A stretch of 50,807 nt of DNA from Bacteroidota bacterium (GTDB lineage Bacteria > Bacteroidota > Ignavibacteria > Ignavibacteriales > Ignavibacteriaceae), in assembly GCA_023453665.1 (NCBI GenBank), contig JAEXTA010000084.1:1-50807 (forward strand). Reading direction: 5' to 3'. The position numbers were made by a program, and so were the translations under genes. Each line of letters begins with the position of its first letter. Within the stretch, counting starts at the first letter, position 1. Shown piece after piece: positions 9,372 to 21,300 of the stretch. The notes under the pieces were generated by a model. It saw only the letters and a list, made by a program, of their open reading frames with translations, was not told the DNA's origin and searched no databases.

Positions 9372-10774
9372 ATCTTAAAATTGAAGATGAAGCGGTAAAG
9401 AAAATAAGTGCACAGCAGGCATTTGACTGGAATATTTTACCAATAAAAATTGAAAACAACTTTTTGCAGATAGGTACTTCATTTCCTGGTGATAAAAAGC
9501 TTATAGAGGATATTTCATTTTTTACAGGGCTAAAAATTAAAACTCTGAAATTATCTTCTGAAATTATTGTTGAATATTTGAAAAAGATTTATGGTGACGA
9601 TCCCGCAATAAATAAAGATAATAGTCAGCAATCCAAAAATCTTCAAAACGAACATTCTAATGTTGAACTGATCAACAAACTTATTGAAGAAGCAATCGAA
9701 AATTCAGTAAGTGATATCCACTTTGAATCATTTGAAAATAATTATAGAGTACGGTTTCGTATTGATGGCCATTTAAGAGAAGTGATGAACCTGCCAATCC
9801 AGAGAAGTGCTCAGATAAGCAGCCGTGTGAAAATTATGGCTGGACTGGATATTTCAGAAAAAAGAAAACCGCAGGATGGGAAGATTAAGTATAAACTAAA
9901 ATCAAATGATGTTGATATCCGTGTTTCAACTTTACCAACAAACTTCGGTGAAAAAACAGTTCTCAGAATATTGGATAAATCACATCTTGAATTGGATATT
10001 GAAAAATTAGGACTATTCGATGACCAACTTCGTATTATTAAAAAAAATCTGGAACGTCCTTATGGAATGATACTAGTTACAGGTCCGACAGGTAGTGGAA
10101 AGACAACCTCACTATACTCATTCTTACAAAATATTCACAGAATTGATAAAAATATTTTGACTGTCGAAGATCCAATCGAGTATAACCTTTATGGAATCAA
10201 CCAGTGTAATGTCAAACCGGATATTGGTTTTAATTTTGCATCTGCCTTGCGGTCTTTTTTAAGGCAGGACCCGGACATTATAATGGTTGGAGAGATAAGG
10301 GATAGGGAAACTGCAGATATTGCTGTCAGAGCAGCATTAACGGGGCACCTTGTTTTCAGTACACTTCATACGAATGATTCCAGTTCTGCTATTACCAGAT
10401 TGATTGATATGGGAGTCGATTCGTTCCTGGTTGCCGCATCGGTTAAACTGATTATAGCTCAGCGTCTAATCCGAAAATTGTGCAATTGTAAAATCAGAAC
10501 AAATTCTTCGGGTAATGGATCGCAGTCTCAACTCTATGTAAAATGTGGTTGTGTTGAATGTGGGCAGACAGGTTACAAAGGAAGAACTGCATTATTCGAG
10601 GTACTTGAAATAACAGATGAAATATCAGAAATGATTTCCGTTGATGCATCAATCTCACAAATAAAAAACAGAGCCCTTGAAAAAGGATTTTTAACTTTGA
10701 GACAATCAGGGCTTAAAAAAATTCAGTTGGGAATTACAACAAATGAAGAAGTTATCAGAGAAACTACACTTTAA
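9362..10774 (+). CDS. gspE: Type II secretion assembly ATPase GspE
   Basis: A 470-residue GspE/PilB hexameric ATPase driving pseudopilus assembly. It has a short N-terminal MshEN-like domain (1-90), then the catalytic core. Walker A is GPTGSGKTTS (from residue 241), the Asp box VEDPIEY lies near 268, Walker B DPDIIMVGEIRD near 310, and the His box STLHTNDS near 338. A tetracysteine zinc site is present near 375-405 (LCNC, then CGCVECG). The secretin gene starts inside its 3' end (32-nt overlap). Confidence 0.95.
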   Translation: MAIDLKIEDEAVKKISAQQAFDWNILPIKIENNFLQIGTSFPGDKKLIEDISFFTGLKIKTLKLSSEIIVEYLKKIYGDDPAINKDNSQQSKNLQNEHSNVELINKLIEEAIENSVSDIHFESFENNYRVRFRIDGHLREVMNLPIQRSAQISSRVKIMAGLDISEKRKPQDGKIKYKLKSNDVDIRVSTLPTNFGEKTVLRILDKSHLELDIEKLGLFDDQLRIIKKNLERPYGMILVTGPTGSGKTTSLYSFLQNIHRIDKNILTVEDPIEYNLYGINQCNVKPDIGFNFASALRSFLRQDPDIIMVGEIRDRETADIAVRAALTGHLVFSTLHTNDSSSAITRLIDMGVDSFLVAASVKLIIAQRLIRKLCNCKIRTNSSGNGSQSQLYVKCGCVECGQTGYKGRTALFEVLEITDEISEMISVDASISQIKNRALEKGFLTLRQSGLKKIQLGITTNEEVIRETTL

Positions 10775-12656
10775 ATTTCCTGTTCAACTTTTGTTGGTTC
10801 TGCTTATAGCAAACTATACAGATAACTTTGCGCAACAGGATGTTTTACCACCGAATAGCGCATCAGTTATTAATGCAATCAACATTAAGGATACAGATAT
10901 AAGAGATATTTATCGATCAATAGCTCTTGAATACGAAACAAATATTGTAGTAGAGAATGATATAAATAAACGGGTGTCCGTTTCACTATTTAATATAAAT
11001 GTCTTTGATGCGATAAAAATTATCGCTGAGGATAACGGGCTTGAATTTAAATCTGATAACCAGAGATTTTTTATCTCTAATAAAAAAACTATACCACCGC
11101 ATCCACAAGAAACAGGAATACCGGTTGTAGAATATGTTCGCGAAAAATTATCTGTTGAACTTTCAAACTCTGAACTTAAGGATTTCATAGATATACTCAG
11201 AGAAAAAACCAAACGTAATTTTTTACTTACACCCGGTACAGGTGGAAAAATATCTGGTGTACTAATGAATGTTGAACTGGAAACAGGTTTGACTAACCTT
11301 TTAGGTAATAATGGGTATTATTTAATAAATAAAGATTCCATCTATTACGTTTCGCGGTCAGCATACTATTCAAGTCTTGAAACCTCAAATGATCTGAGCA
11401 AAAAACCTTACTGGGTCAGCGCACAAACAAACCTTGTAACTTTAGATGTTACGCAGGCTGATCTTGGCAGAGTACTGAACGATTTATCTAACCAGTTAAG
11501 TTTACAGGTGATAAAACTTGCAGAGCCTAATTCATTAGTAACTGTAAAATGCAAAGATGTATCGATTAAAACAGCGTTGGATTATCTATTTAAGGGAACA
11601 GAGTTCACATATAAAAATGAAAAAGGTGTTTACCTGATTGGGAATAAATCAAGCAGGGGATTAGAAGAAACAAAACTTGCATATCTTAATTATTTAAGAG
11701 CGGACCAGATAAAAGAAAAAATTCCGGCTTCAATAATTCAGAATGTAAATGTCAGCGTTTCTGTGGAACATAATGCTTTGGTGTTAAGTGGGTCAAACGA
11801 AAATATAAATGTTATTGAAGACTTTGTTCAAAAAATTGATCAACCTGTACCGATGGTTCTAATTGAAGCTTTAGTGGTTGACTATAATCTTGACAATATA
11901 AAATCCTTCGGGATAAGTGCGGGAATAGGAGACTCTACAAAACTTAGTCGAAGTGACAAATGGTTTCCAGGTGTTGATGTAACTGCCAGCGGAAAAAAAA
12001 TAAATAATATATTAAATGACATAGGAACACTTTCAATCTTTGGAGAAAATGTTGATGTAGGCAAATTAGGTAAGCTGCCTGATAACTTTTATCTGAATAT
12101 AAAAGCGATGGAGCAGAATGATTTGGCAAATATAAAATCTAAGCCAATTCTATCGACACTAAACGGGCATACAGCGTCCCTGAAAATTGGTACTGTCCAA
12201 AATTACATTTTTAAAGAAATTGTTCCGATTGTGAATGCAGTGAACTCTACATTTATTGAAAAAGAAAGAATTGAAAAGATTGAAGCAATTATTTCATTCG
12301 AGATTACTCCCTATGTTGGAAACAATGGCGAACTTACACTTGAAATTAAACCAAATTTCGAAACACCCGTTGGAAGTTTCTCCCCTGATAAAGATCAGAT
12401 CCCCGCGATTAACACCAGATCTTTTGTATCAACTGTCAGACTAAAAGATGGAGAGACTATAGTATTAGGAGGAGTAGTTCAGGAATCTGAAATAAACAAT
12501 GAGGAAAAATTTCCGATTCTCGGTGATATTCCATTCTTTGGTGATTTTTTTACTAATCACGAAAAATCTATTAGAAAAGGAGAGTTAATGATTTACCTGA
12601 CACCAAGAATTTTTTATGGTGATGAATTAACTTTAAATAACAGGCGAAGTGACTAG
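10743..12656 (+). CDS. gspD: Secretin (GspD-like)
   Basis: A 637-residue outer-membrane secretin. The ATG at 10743 gives a good Sec signal peptide (MKKLSEKLHFKF, then a hydrophobic run ending NFAQ). The periplasmic region carries what look like three STN/N0-type modules (about 40-105, 130-205, 225-300) and an N1-like module (about 305-370). The secretin barrel domain follows (about 375-630), with PMVLIEALVVDYN, LKDGETIVLGGVVQES and PILGDIPFFGDFF as family signatures. The repeated STN-like modules are more than most GspD proteins have. There is no evident C-terminal pilotin-binding extension. Confidence 0.92.
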   Translation: MKKLSEKLHFKFPVQLLLVLLIANYTDNFAQQDVLPPNSASVINAINIKDTDIRDIYRSIALEYETNIVVENDINKRVSVSLFNINVFDAIKIIAEDNGLEFKSDNQRFFISNKKTIPPHPQETGIPVVEYVREKLSVELSNSELKDFIDILREKTKRNFLLTPGTGGKISGVLMNVELETGLTNLLGNNGYYLINKDSIYYVSRSAYYSSLETSNDLSKKPYWVSAQTNLVTLDVTQADLGRVLNDLSNQLSLQVIKLAEPNSLVTVKCKDVSIKTALDYLFKGTEFTYKNEKGVYLIGNKSSRGLEETKLAYLNYLRADQIKEKIPASIIQNVNVSVSVEHNALVLSGSNENINVIEDFVQKIDQPVPMVLIEALVVDYNLDNIKSFGISAGIGDSTKLSRSDKWFPGVDVTASGKKINNILNDIGTLSIFGENVDVGKLGKLPDNFYLNIKAMEQNDLANIKSKPILSTLNGHTASLKIGTVQNYIFKEIVPIVNAVNSTFIEKERIEKIEAIISFEITPYVGNNGELTLEIKPNFETPVGSFSPDKDQIPAINTRSFVSTVRLKDGETIVLGGVVQESEINNEEKFPILGDIPFFGDFFTNHEKSIRKGELMIYLTPRIFYGDELTLNNRRSD

Positions 12657-14169
12657 CAAAATGTCAACCACAAAACTTAGATCGTTTATCAACGGAATTA
12701 GTTCATTAAGATTTCTAGGGATTAAAAATTATGTGATCATTGATATCAATGAACATCATGCGAATGTTGGGTTGATTAAGATCAGCGATACGTCATTAAA
12801 ATCAATATACTCAAGGCAGATTCCTCAATACAAAATCATCTCTTCCCGGTTTTGTGAATTAAATGAGGGTGGTCAGTACCTGCAGAGAGAATTAAAGTTG
12901 CTTTATGAACATAATAAAATAAAAAACTCTGCGTTAGTACTTAGTGTTAACAAGTATAAATATTTTACGATTTCGTTACCTAAAGATCGTGATGAAGAAT
13001 TTAGTGTTGAAGAGTTAATCAGAAAACAATTACCGGCTAATCTTATCACTAAAGAATTTATCATGGATTTTCTACTTATTTCATATGAAGAATCAGTCGA
13101 AAATTATCTCGTTACAATTACCCGCAGGCAGGATATTGAAAAATACCTGGAGCTTATTCCAAAGGAATTAACACAAATTACTTTCGTCATACCTTTTATA
13201 TTTTCATTTGCTTCTCAAAACATTGAACATAAAAAAAATGAATCTTTAATAGAGATTCACAATGAAAGAATTGTATACTATTCAATAGATCGACAACAAA
13301 AAATAAATGAAATAGAGTATTATCTGAACCAGGAGAATGTTGTTTCGGAGGAAGAAACCAAATCACAGTTAGTTATAACAATTAAAACAATACTGGAAAA
13401 CCAGGTTGGTTTTATTCGCGACGATATTGAGAGCTCATCAAGATTCTTTATCCAGACTAGTTTAGAACACAGCATGCTCGCGGATAAAGTTATGAGACAA
13501 GTAGACATTGAAGAAGAGAACAAGATTGATTACAAAATTAGTCAGAACTTTAAAATCGGGATGATAGTCTCATCTTTATTCAACGATACAGTTTTTAATT
13601 TCGATTTTTCAAAACACTTTAAACAGGACAAACAATTTGATATTGAGAGAGTAATTACAACAAAAATATTAATAATGTCCTTTTCAATTTTGCTGCTGTC
13701 ACTCCTGTTGTTGAATGGAATAAATATGTTAACAGACAATGAACTATCTGAACTTGCATATCAGACTCAAACTAACAAGGAACTCGAATTAAACATTAAA
13801 AAGACAGTTGAAAAAAACGAGCAATTAAAATCTGATTTAATTTCACTTAACAAATTCAAAAATAAAAATGAAACAACCTCCAGTGTATTAAGGATACTAT
13901 CTGAGTGCAGTTTAGATGAAATGAATTTGACTGAGTTAAAACTAAATAAAAACAATTCCGGCAATTATGATGTGAAACTTAGCGGTGAATCAAACTCAAA
14001 GGAAGTAGTGATAAACTACATCCGCAACCTTGAAGGCATTTCAAAACTGAATAAGGTTGAACTTATTTTATTAGATAAAAAGAAACCATCGTTTGATAAG
14101 AAACAAACTTCAAGTTATCCATTCATATTCGCAGTAAACTTAATTTATAATGCAAATAAGAACTCCTAA
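12649..14169 (+). CDS. GspL-like (PilM-PilN fusion) inner-membrane assembly protein
   Basis: A 506-residue bitopic protein. The cytoplasmic part (about 20-330) looks like the actin-fold PilM/GspL domain: YVIIDINEHHANVGLI at the start and a central ISLPKD strand. One membrane span lies near 339-360, followed by a lysine/glutamate-rich coiled coil and a small C-terminal PilN-like domain (NLTELKLNKNN, KVELILLDKK). It would tie GspE to the periplasmic assembly. The start is GTG 12649 or ATG 12661. The latter has better spacing from AGGCGAAG, but both overlap or abut the secretin stop. It overlaps the next gene by 20 nt. Confidence 0.75.
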   Translation: MTSKMSTTKLRSFINGISSLRFLGIKNYVIIDINEHHANVGLIKISDTSLKSIYSRQIPQYKIISSRFCELNEGGQYLQRELKLLYEHNKIKNSALVLSVNKYKYFTISLPKDRDEEFSVEELIRKQLPANLITKEFIMDFLLISYEESVENYLVTITRRQDIEKYLELIPKELTQITFVIPFIFSFASQNIEHKKNESLIEIHNERIVYYSIDRQQKINEIEYYLNQENVVSEEETKSQLVITIKTILENQVGFIRDDIESSSRFFIQTSLEHSMLADKVMRQVDIEEENKIDYKISQNFKIGMIVSSLFNDTVFNFDFSKHFKQDKQFDIERVITTKILIMSFSILLLSLLLLNGINMLTDNELSELAYQTQTNKELELNIKKTVEKNEQLKSDLISLNKFKNKNETTSSVLRILSECSLDEMNLTELKLNKNNSGNYDVKLSGESNSKEVVINYIRNLEGISKLNKVELILLDKKKPSFDKKQTSSYPFIFAVNLIYNANKNS

Positions 14170-14683
14170 ATATAAAAATACCGCAATGCTGACATTGTTC
14201 CTATTTGTTATGATTATGTTGCTTGAGGTGATTCCCGGTTATTATCAACTTATGGAAGCAATATATTCCATTGTCATTCAAAAGTATTCAGGTGAAAATC
14301 ATAAAAAAATGGAATCTGAATTACTACAACTCACTGAAAATCAAAACAAACTTAAAAGAGTTTTTTATGGGGAGTTTACCAGCACTTCAGAGAAAAATAG
14401 TTTCTCCAACACTTTGGAAAAGTTTAACGTAAGAGAAGATGAATTTAAAATTTCAATTAATTCAATCATACCTGTGAAAAAGTTGAAGAAGGGTCGACTA
14501 AGTTTTCAAAGAGTTAATATTGCTTTTATAAGTGATTATGAAAATTCATTCAATTACTGCAGGTGGCTGGAATTGAAAAGCCCCTCACTTGATTTTGAGG
14601 AATTGACAATTTCAAAACAAAAGAATTCGGATGAGTTGCAAACAAACATTGTGATCGATGTTCTCTATTCAGGAACCGACTGA
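14150..14683 (+). CDS. GspM/PilO-like inner-membrane protein
   Basis: A 177-residue protein with one N-terminal membrane span (about 12-30), a coiled coil rich in Glu/Lys/Asn (about 48-75) and a small ferredoxin-like domain with an alternating strand/helix pattern. Size, topology and position after a GspL-like gene and before a GspC-like gene identify it as the GspM/PilO counterpart, since this family has almost no conserved motif. It overlaps both neighbours, so it is translationally coupled. Confidence 0.65.
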   Translation: MQIRTPKYKNTAMLTLFLFVMIMLLEVIPGYYQLMEAIYSIVIQKYSGENHKKMESELLQLTENQNKLKRVFYGEFTSTSEKNSFSNTLEKFNVREDEFKISINSIIPVKKLKKGRLSFQRVNIAFISDYENSFNYCRWLELKSPSLDFEELTISKQKNSDELQTNIVIDVLYSGTD

Positions 14684-15165
14684 TGAATAAAAAAATAAAT
14701 ATCCCTTTAACACTTATCACAATTTTTATCTGGGGATTTATACTTTATAATTTTACTGAGGCTCTGTGGCTAAATGCTGAACCGGAAGAAGTAAAAATTG
14801 AAGACGGAATTATTTCTCAGAATGTTGAAAAGAAAAATGAAAGCGATGATGAATTTCAGTTTCATTATCTTGAAAAAGATCCATTTAATTCAAAAGTAAA
14901 TAAAACTTTCGAAATTAATTCCGATATCGTTCCAACAAAACCTCCCGAAGTTAAACGGGAAAACAGAATTAACTTTACCGTAACCGGTATTGTGATCAAC
15001 GGTGATAATAAAAATATTGTATTAAATGATGAAACAAATTCTAATGTAGTTTTCCTAAAAGAAGGACAGTCGTACCAGGGTTTTAAAATTGTTAAAGTAA
15101 CAAAACAGGAAGTTGAACTCTTACATATTAATTCCGGAGACAAAATAATAGCACCACTTAAATAG
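14683..15165 (+). CDS. GspC/PilP-like protein
   Basis: A 160-residue bitopic protein: membrane span at about 8-28, acidic linker, a DPF motif in LEKDPFNSK, proline-rich PTKPPEV, then a small beta domain (TVTGIVINGDNKNIVLND, VVFLKEGQSY, VELLHINSGDK). This matches the homology-region domain of GspC and PilP, which contacts the secretin N0 domain. The ATG overlaps the stop of the GspM-like gene by one base (TGATG). It is the last gene of the operon. There is no PDZ domain. Confidence 0.75.
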   Translation: MNKKINIPLTLITIFIWGFILYNFTEALWLNAEPEEVKIEDGIISQNVEKKNESDDEFQFHYLEKDPFNSKVNKTFEINSDIVPTKPPEVKRENRINFTVTGIVINGDNKNIVLNDETNSNVVFLKEGQSYQGFKIVKVTKQEVELLHINSGDKIIAPLK

Positions 15166-15216
15166 CACCAGCGCACTTTTTCATTTCAGTCTCATTCAAC
15201 AAAAATTTAGTTATCC

Positions 15217-15251
15217 GTAAAACTACGTACATCAAAATCACGTAGTTCTAC
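15217..15251. repeat. 35-bp palindromic element, copy 2
   Basis: GTAAAACTACGT / ACGTAGTTCTAC, a 12-bp inverted repeat with one mismatch and an 11-base loop, between the last secretion gene and RHS2. Same element as 6321-6355, followed by the same CTGATTC. Confidence 0.75.
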
Positions 15252-15329
15252 TGATTCATTTAAGTCTGCATTCTGTTACGTTTATTTCCAAAATACGATT
15301 ATTTAAATGTATCCCATTTGAGGTGAAGG

Positions 15330-18300
15330 ATGATCAAAAATATTTTTTCTACTGCCATCATTATTTTATTAACCCCGTTTATGTTTTTACAGTCACAATC
15401 ATATGTGCCGCAAAGTACGGGTGAAAAATTTAATGAAAGAGGTTATGTCAAGAGTACAAGTAAAAGTTTAACAAATAATGAGATTGTGTCAGACTATGAT
15501 GGGAATCTAAGTGTAGTATATTCATCTCCGGTCAAAGCACCAAACGGAATGGGTGGTGACCTTACTATTACATACAATGCTAATGTTGAACATAGAATGT
15601 TTCTCGATGACGATATCCAATGGGAAAACAATTTTGGTTATCCTGTGAATGCCCCAGAGTGGATTATTGGTTTTAAAGGATTTGCACTTCAGACTTTAAA
15701 TTTTGAAGCCAACTTTTATTCACATAAACTAAACCAACCTGAGAATATTTCAGATATGATCGGAGAGGAAATTCCTTTATTGATCCCCGGATATAGCTTT
15801 ACCAATTGTGTTGGCTCAAGTACCGATGGATTACCACCAGAATTTCCATTTACGGACTATATTACACTTTTAATGGCTGATGGTTCAACGACCACTTTAA
15901 CCAATTCAAGTAGCGGCAGGACAGGGTTGTATGTCTCGAATTCACTTGATGATTACACGCATGCTGTGGTGCAAAATATGACGAGTTTTCTTAGAAAAAT
16001 GTACTTGAAAAAAGGGGACGGACTTGTATATTATTTTGAAGAGGATACAGCAAGATTTTATGATCGTACACTTTTTGATGCGACTAGAGATCCCAGAATA
16101 ATGTATCTTAAGAAAGTCTGGTCCAATAATGGTGATACGCTCCAATTTAATTATGCATACTCAATGGATCAATTGAACTATGTGAATGGTCATGATTATG
16201 GTAGGAAATTATTTACCGGGATGTTTACAACAAAGGGAAGTACATTCGTCGGCGCTGATTTTTATTTTGACTATGTCACAGTTGATCTATTTGGGACTGC
16301 AAATTTACGCCAATTGAAAATTCATAATCTATCATCTGGTGATTATTTCTGTCTAAATCTATTATGGGATGCAAGTACTGGTTCAGCCTGGTTTAGCCCC
16401 AATCGAGCCAATGTTAGTGTTTACAATTCTAAAATAAAACAGGTGGAAGCAATAATAGATCAAATTGGTAGGCGAGATCAATTTCATTATGAAAAGAGCA
16501 CAAAGAAATTTGAAGATTTTGACAATGGAGATCTATTTAGCTTTCAAGCACCTCTTTACGCGCTAACTACTATTAATTACGACAATGGGAAAAAAACAGA
16601 ATTTCACTATCTGGATCATGTGCCTGACCTACCATTCAAATTTAAATCTCCAAATTTCACTGCGTTTTATTCTAATTTTCATAATCAAACTCAGCGGGAT
16701 AAAGAAACTAATCTGATGATGGACTCCATATGTAGATTTAATAAATTTGACAATACTATGACAAAATTCCAGACGGTTAGGTATATGTATGGTTGCCCAC
16801 AGGGTTTTTATAATTCATCATATACAAAGGTACAAAATATTTGGACTGAAACAATAACCACAACGAACGACTTAAGTGACAATTCATCTCCATCTTCCAT
16901 TTCCAGCACCAAATTTTTTGCAAAATATACTGCTGGATTCGCAATTAACTGGAATATGGATTTTACATCAGTTATCCGGATGGAAAAAGAAATCGAATCA
17001 TCGGGAAATATAAGGAGAATTAAAATACATGATTATGATGTTGGTGAAGAAAGATTGTACAGTTTTTATGATGGTACATTTAGATTAGTTAGTGATATCA
17101 TCTCTGAAAGGAATTTAAATACTTCTGATTCATTGGTAAAGACAATCAACTATTTTTATGAACATGAGTCTATTGATTTTAATCCTTTGCACCCATATTT
17201 CACGAAAGATTTTATTACAAGGGAAAAGGTGACAGATCCTAGCGGGTTGATTTCAGATCAAAGGTATGAAAATATTTTTGACAGAAATGGACTTGGAAAT
17301 CCTGATACAAGGTTTAAGGTGCGATCACTTAAATCGAGCAAAACATATAAAGACAATCTTGTTAAGGACTCAATTGTATATAATTATAACTATAATTTTT
17401 ATGGAACTGGATTTGGAAAGCTACTTTCACAAACCGACTATACTGATCCATCCAGACCTATAACAACAACATATGAATACAATCAGACTGGAACATTACC
17501 CACACCTCTCAATATTCTTTTCCCAAATCTATATAAATGGCATTTAAGCCGTTCTGTAATTGACAATAAGATAAATACGTATTATAAGTATTCAGATGGA
17601 GCAATCGACGTCGTTCAAGTGATGTATGATCCGGGCGGACCACAATATATTTTCAATGAGAACTGGGAAATAATAGATACTATTATAATTCCACCCAGAT
17701 ATAAATATTTTCTTAAATATGAATTAAACGGGAAAGTTGAATTGACAGATGGAACGGTAAAGGACTCCACAATACAATGCCTGGTTAATGGGTATTACAT
17801 GCAGGAGCCGCTTAAAACTCAAGTTGTATATAATGGAAATGATACACTAACATATATTGCCGTCAGGGATTTAAAGGGAAATATAACACAGGAAATTGAT
17901 GTAAATGGGTTCTATTCTGAATATTTTTATGACAGCGATGGAAGAATAGTTAAAGCGAATTTACCAGGAAGTTTTCCAGAAGGAAGCACTACCTATATTG
18001 ATACAACAACAATTCGATATATAGATGATCCAAAATTGGAACGCACTTTACTGATGCGAACAGATGGAGATTTCTCCGTAGACCCAAATGGTATTAGAAT
18101 AGAATCTTATGCTGGAGAAGAAGTAAATCAAGGTGACGGTGCAGTCAGTGGAGATTCTGAGAGCAGCGGTGGAGAGGAATTACCTCAAAATCCATGGGAT
18201 CCACCAGTACCGGGTGAAACACCACCATCAGTTTTTTATTATGGTTTTTTTAACGAACCCTTAGTTATGTCAAATGTGATTTCTGTTGATGAAGCAAAAC

Positions 18301-21300
18301 TGAAATTAAAAATGCAATGGTCGCAAATCTCCGGAGATCAACAAAAAAGATTCGGTATTTATGGAATCACACAAACCTATAACTATGGTCAATCAACGTA
18401 TAACACAATGGGAAATATTACCGTTGATTTTACAGACTATGCGGTTACAACAATTGATGTTTCCTCAATTGTTAATGCAATTAAAGCTGCCGGACAAAAC
18501 TTGTACGGATTTAAGTTCGTTGCATTGCTCGATGATTATAGCAGGGATTCTTATACAGTTTTAACCTTCTCTACTGATTCGCTTTTATATCTTGATCTTT
18601 CTCTCATTGTTAACCGGATCGATACTTCCTCAACTGCTGGCAGTGTACTTTATACCTATGATGACATTTCAGATAAAATTGAAATGACAAAAAGATTTAA
18701 TTTTGATCCACTAAACCCGCTTAATGAGGAATCATTATTCGAGTATGATGCGATGGGTCAGTTAAGACGAGCTAAAGTTTTAGGTACGAGTGGATACGAA
18801 ATTAAAGAAGAAACAAAACCAAATTATTTGGGATTGACTTCCGAGACTAAGGATGCAGAAAACAGAAAACAATTTTTTAAATACGATGGTTTTTCACGTC
18901 CAAAAGAACAAAGATATATTAGTGATAGTCCAAGTTCTCCTAAAAAGACATTTACTTATGAACCACACTTAAATTATGAGATCAGTACCAGCACAGATGA
19001 GGATAACAAGTATGTAAAAACATACTCAGATAAAGTTGGCAATATTATAAAAGAGGAGAAAGATTCTTTTATCACCGAGTTTTATTATAACGGAATAAAT
19101 CAGTTGGATTCAGTTAAAACACCTGCAGGAAAAGTTCTTAAATATAAATACGATGTTAAAGGAAGGTTGTCTGAAAGAACAACACCGGACGATGGGATCT
19201 ATAAATTTAAGTATGATAAAATGGGGAACTTGCGATTCAAGTATCATAACAGTGGAAATTTCCCTGTTTTGTTCACCAGGTACGATACAATAAATCGTCC
19301 AGTTTTAGTTGCAGAAGCGGTTATCTCGGGCGGAATTGAAAATTTAATTCCGGATAATACCTACACTGCAGAAACTAATGAATCGAACAGATTAATGCAG
19401 TATATGTACGATAAATATGAAAAGACCGGTGCATTTGTGAATATGACAAATCCTACTATTCTTAGTTTTATCAATAAATTTAATCACAAAGGCAGGCTTG
19501 CTGCCATTGCTTTCAGGAGTAAGACTACAGATCCCTGGAGTTATAAAGTTTTTGCATATGACTCAAGAGGAAGAGTGAAGGAACTGTGGGTAAAATTTGA
19601 AGATAAATCCTGGAAACAAATCATAAATAAATATGACCATTTCGGAAATCTTGTCAAGCAGTCAATACCTGCTGATTTTCACTACTGGTATGATTATGAT
19701 AACCAGGGAAGATTAAAGGAGGTTCGAACAAGTGCTGATGATAATAAATCTCTTGCAAAACTTGAAGCCGTTTGCACTTACAATAAAGACAATAGAATTT
19801 CCAGACTAGAACTTAGTGATCTAAAGACCACTCTCGATAAAATTAACTACTTATATGACAATAGGGGAAGGCTAATTAATATTTCAAATTTATATAATTA
19901 TACTGATGGTGAAATATTAATCAGAGATTATCCCCGATTTATAGAAGGATTGACTTATTATCCAAATGGTAATATAGAATATCAATATTTAAAGAATACC
20001 GGATTACCTAATTCTCAGGATTTAATGTTCAATTATGTTTATGATGGTTCAAACAGACTAACCACAACAAAGAACCTTGGCAGTAACTTTGAGTGGTATA
20101 CATATGATCCTGATGGAAATTTTGTTTCCAAAAACAGACCTGATAAAACGATGTCATATAATTATTACTCGAATACGAACAGGCTTTATGCGGCTCAGAT
20201 AAATGGTATGTTTAAAACATATAATTACGATGCAAAAGGAAATGTAATTAGTGATGGATTAAGAAATGTAAACTCCTTAACTTATGATTACAGAAACTTA
20301 CCATTATCAATGGTAAAACCCGGAACCGGAACATTGAGTTATAAGTACGATGAAAGCGGTAATAGAATTTATAAAGACGCTGTATCTACGAAAGAGTATT
20401 ATTTGCGAGATCACTCGGGAAGAGAATTAGCTATATACGATGGTATTACGAATAAAATAAAAATGACAAATATTTATGCAAATGGTTTGATTGGCAGAGC
20501 TGATGCACATTGGGCTCCTGACTCGATGTGTGTCCAGGAAATCCCAGGACAACCATGCTATTATATATATTTTGATACAAGAAAGGATGAAAGATTTTAT
20601 TATATAAAAGATCATCTGGGAACCACAAGGATTGTAATTGATTCTGCCGGAGTACCGGTTTCAGGATATGACTATTATCCTTACGGAGAAGTAATGAGAG
20701 AATATCTTACTGGTTCAAGTTCGACAGACAAATACAAATTCACCGAAAAAGAACGTGATACAGAAACCAACTACGATTACTTTGGTGCAAGGTATTACGA
20801 CAGCGAACTTGGCAGGTGGCTGCAGGTTGACCCGCTCGCGGATAAGTATCCGGGTTGGAGTCCGTATAATTATACATTGTGTAATCCTATAAACTATTGG
20901 GATCCGGATGGGAAGAGGGTTTATAAACCGAGTGATCCTAAGTCCGTTATGCTTATGCGCCAATCATATTTAAACTCTGGCACTTATAGGTCATTACATA
21001 ATGAAATTAAATCGAGTAAGTCTTATTCTTGGAAATTGAGTACTACCTCCCCTGATCAATTAAAAGGTAAATTACAAACCCATTTTTCAGTGACAGACCG
21101 TCTGCTAGTAGAGACACAAATGGCTGATGTGATAAATGTTTCTCATCCTGTAAGTATGTCATTATTAGCTCATGAAGCTGATCATGCATCTAAACTAATA
21201 AAAGCAAGAAACACTTTGGCTTTTATCGACCCTACGCTAAACCCTGGAGTATATCAGATCCCTGGGACAAATGAATATTGTCAACCCAGTGCCAAAACCG

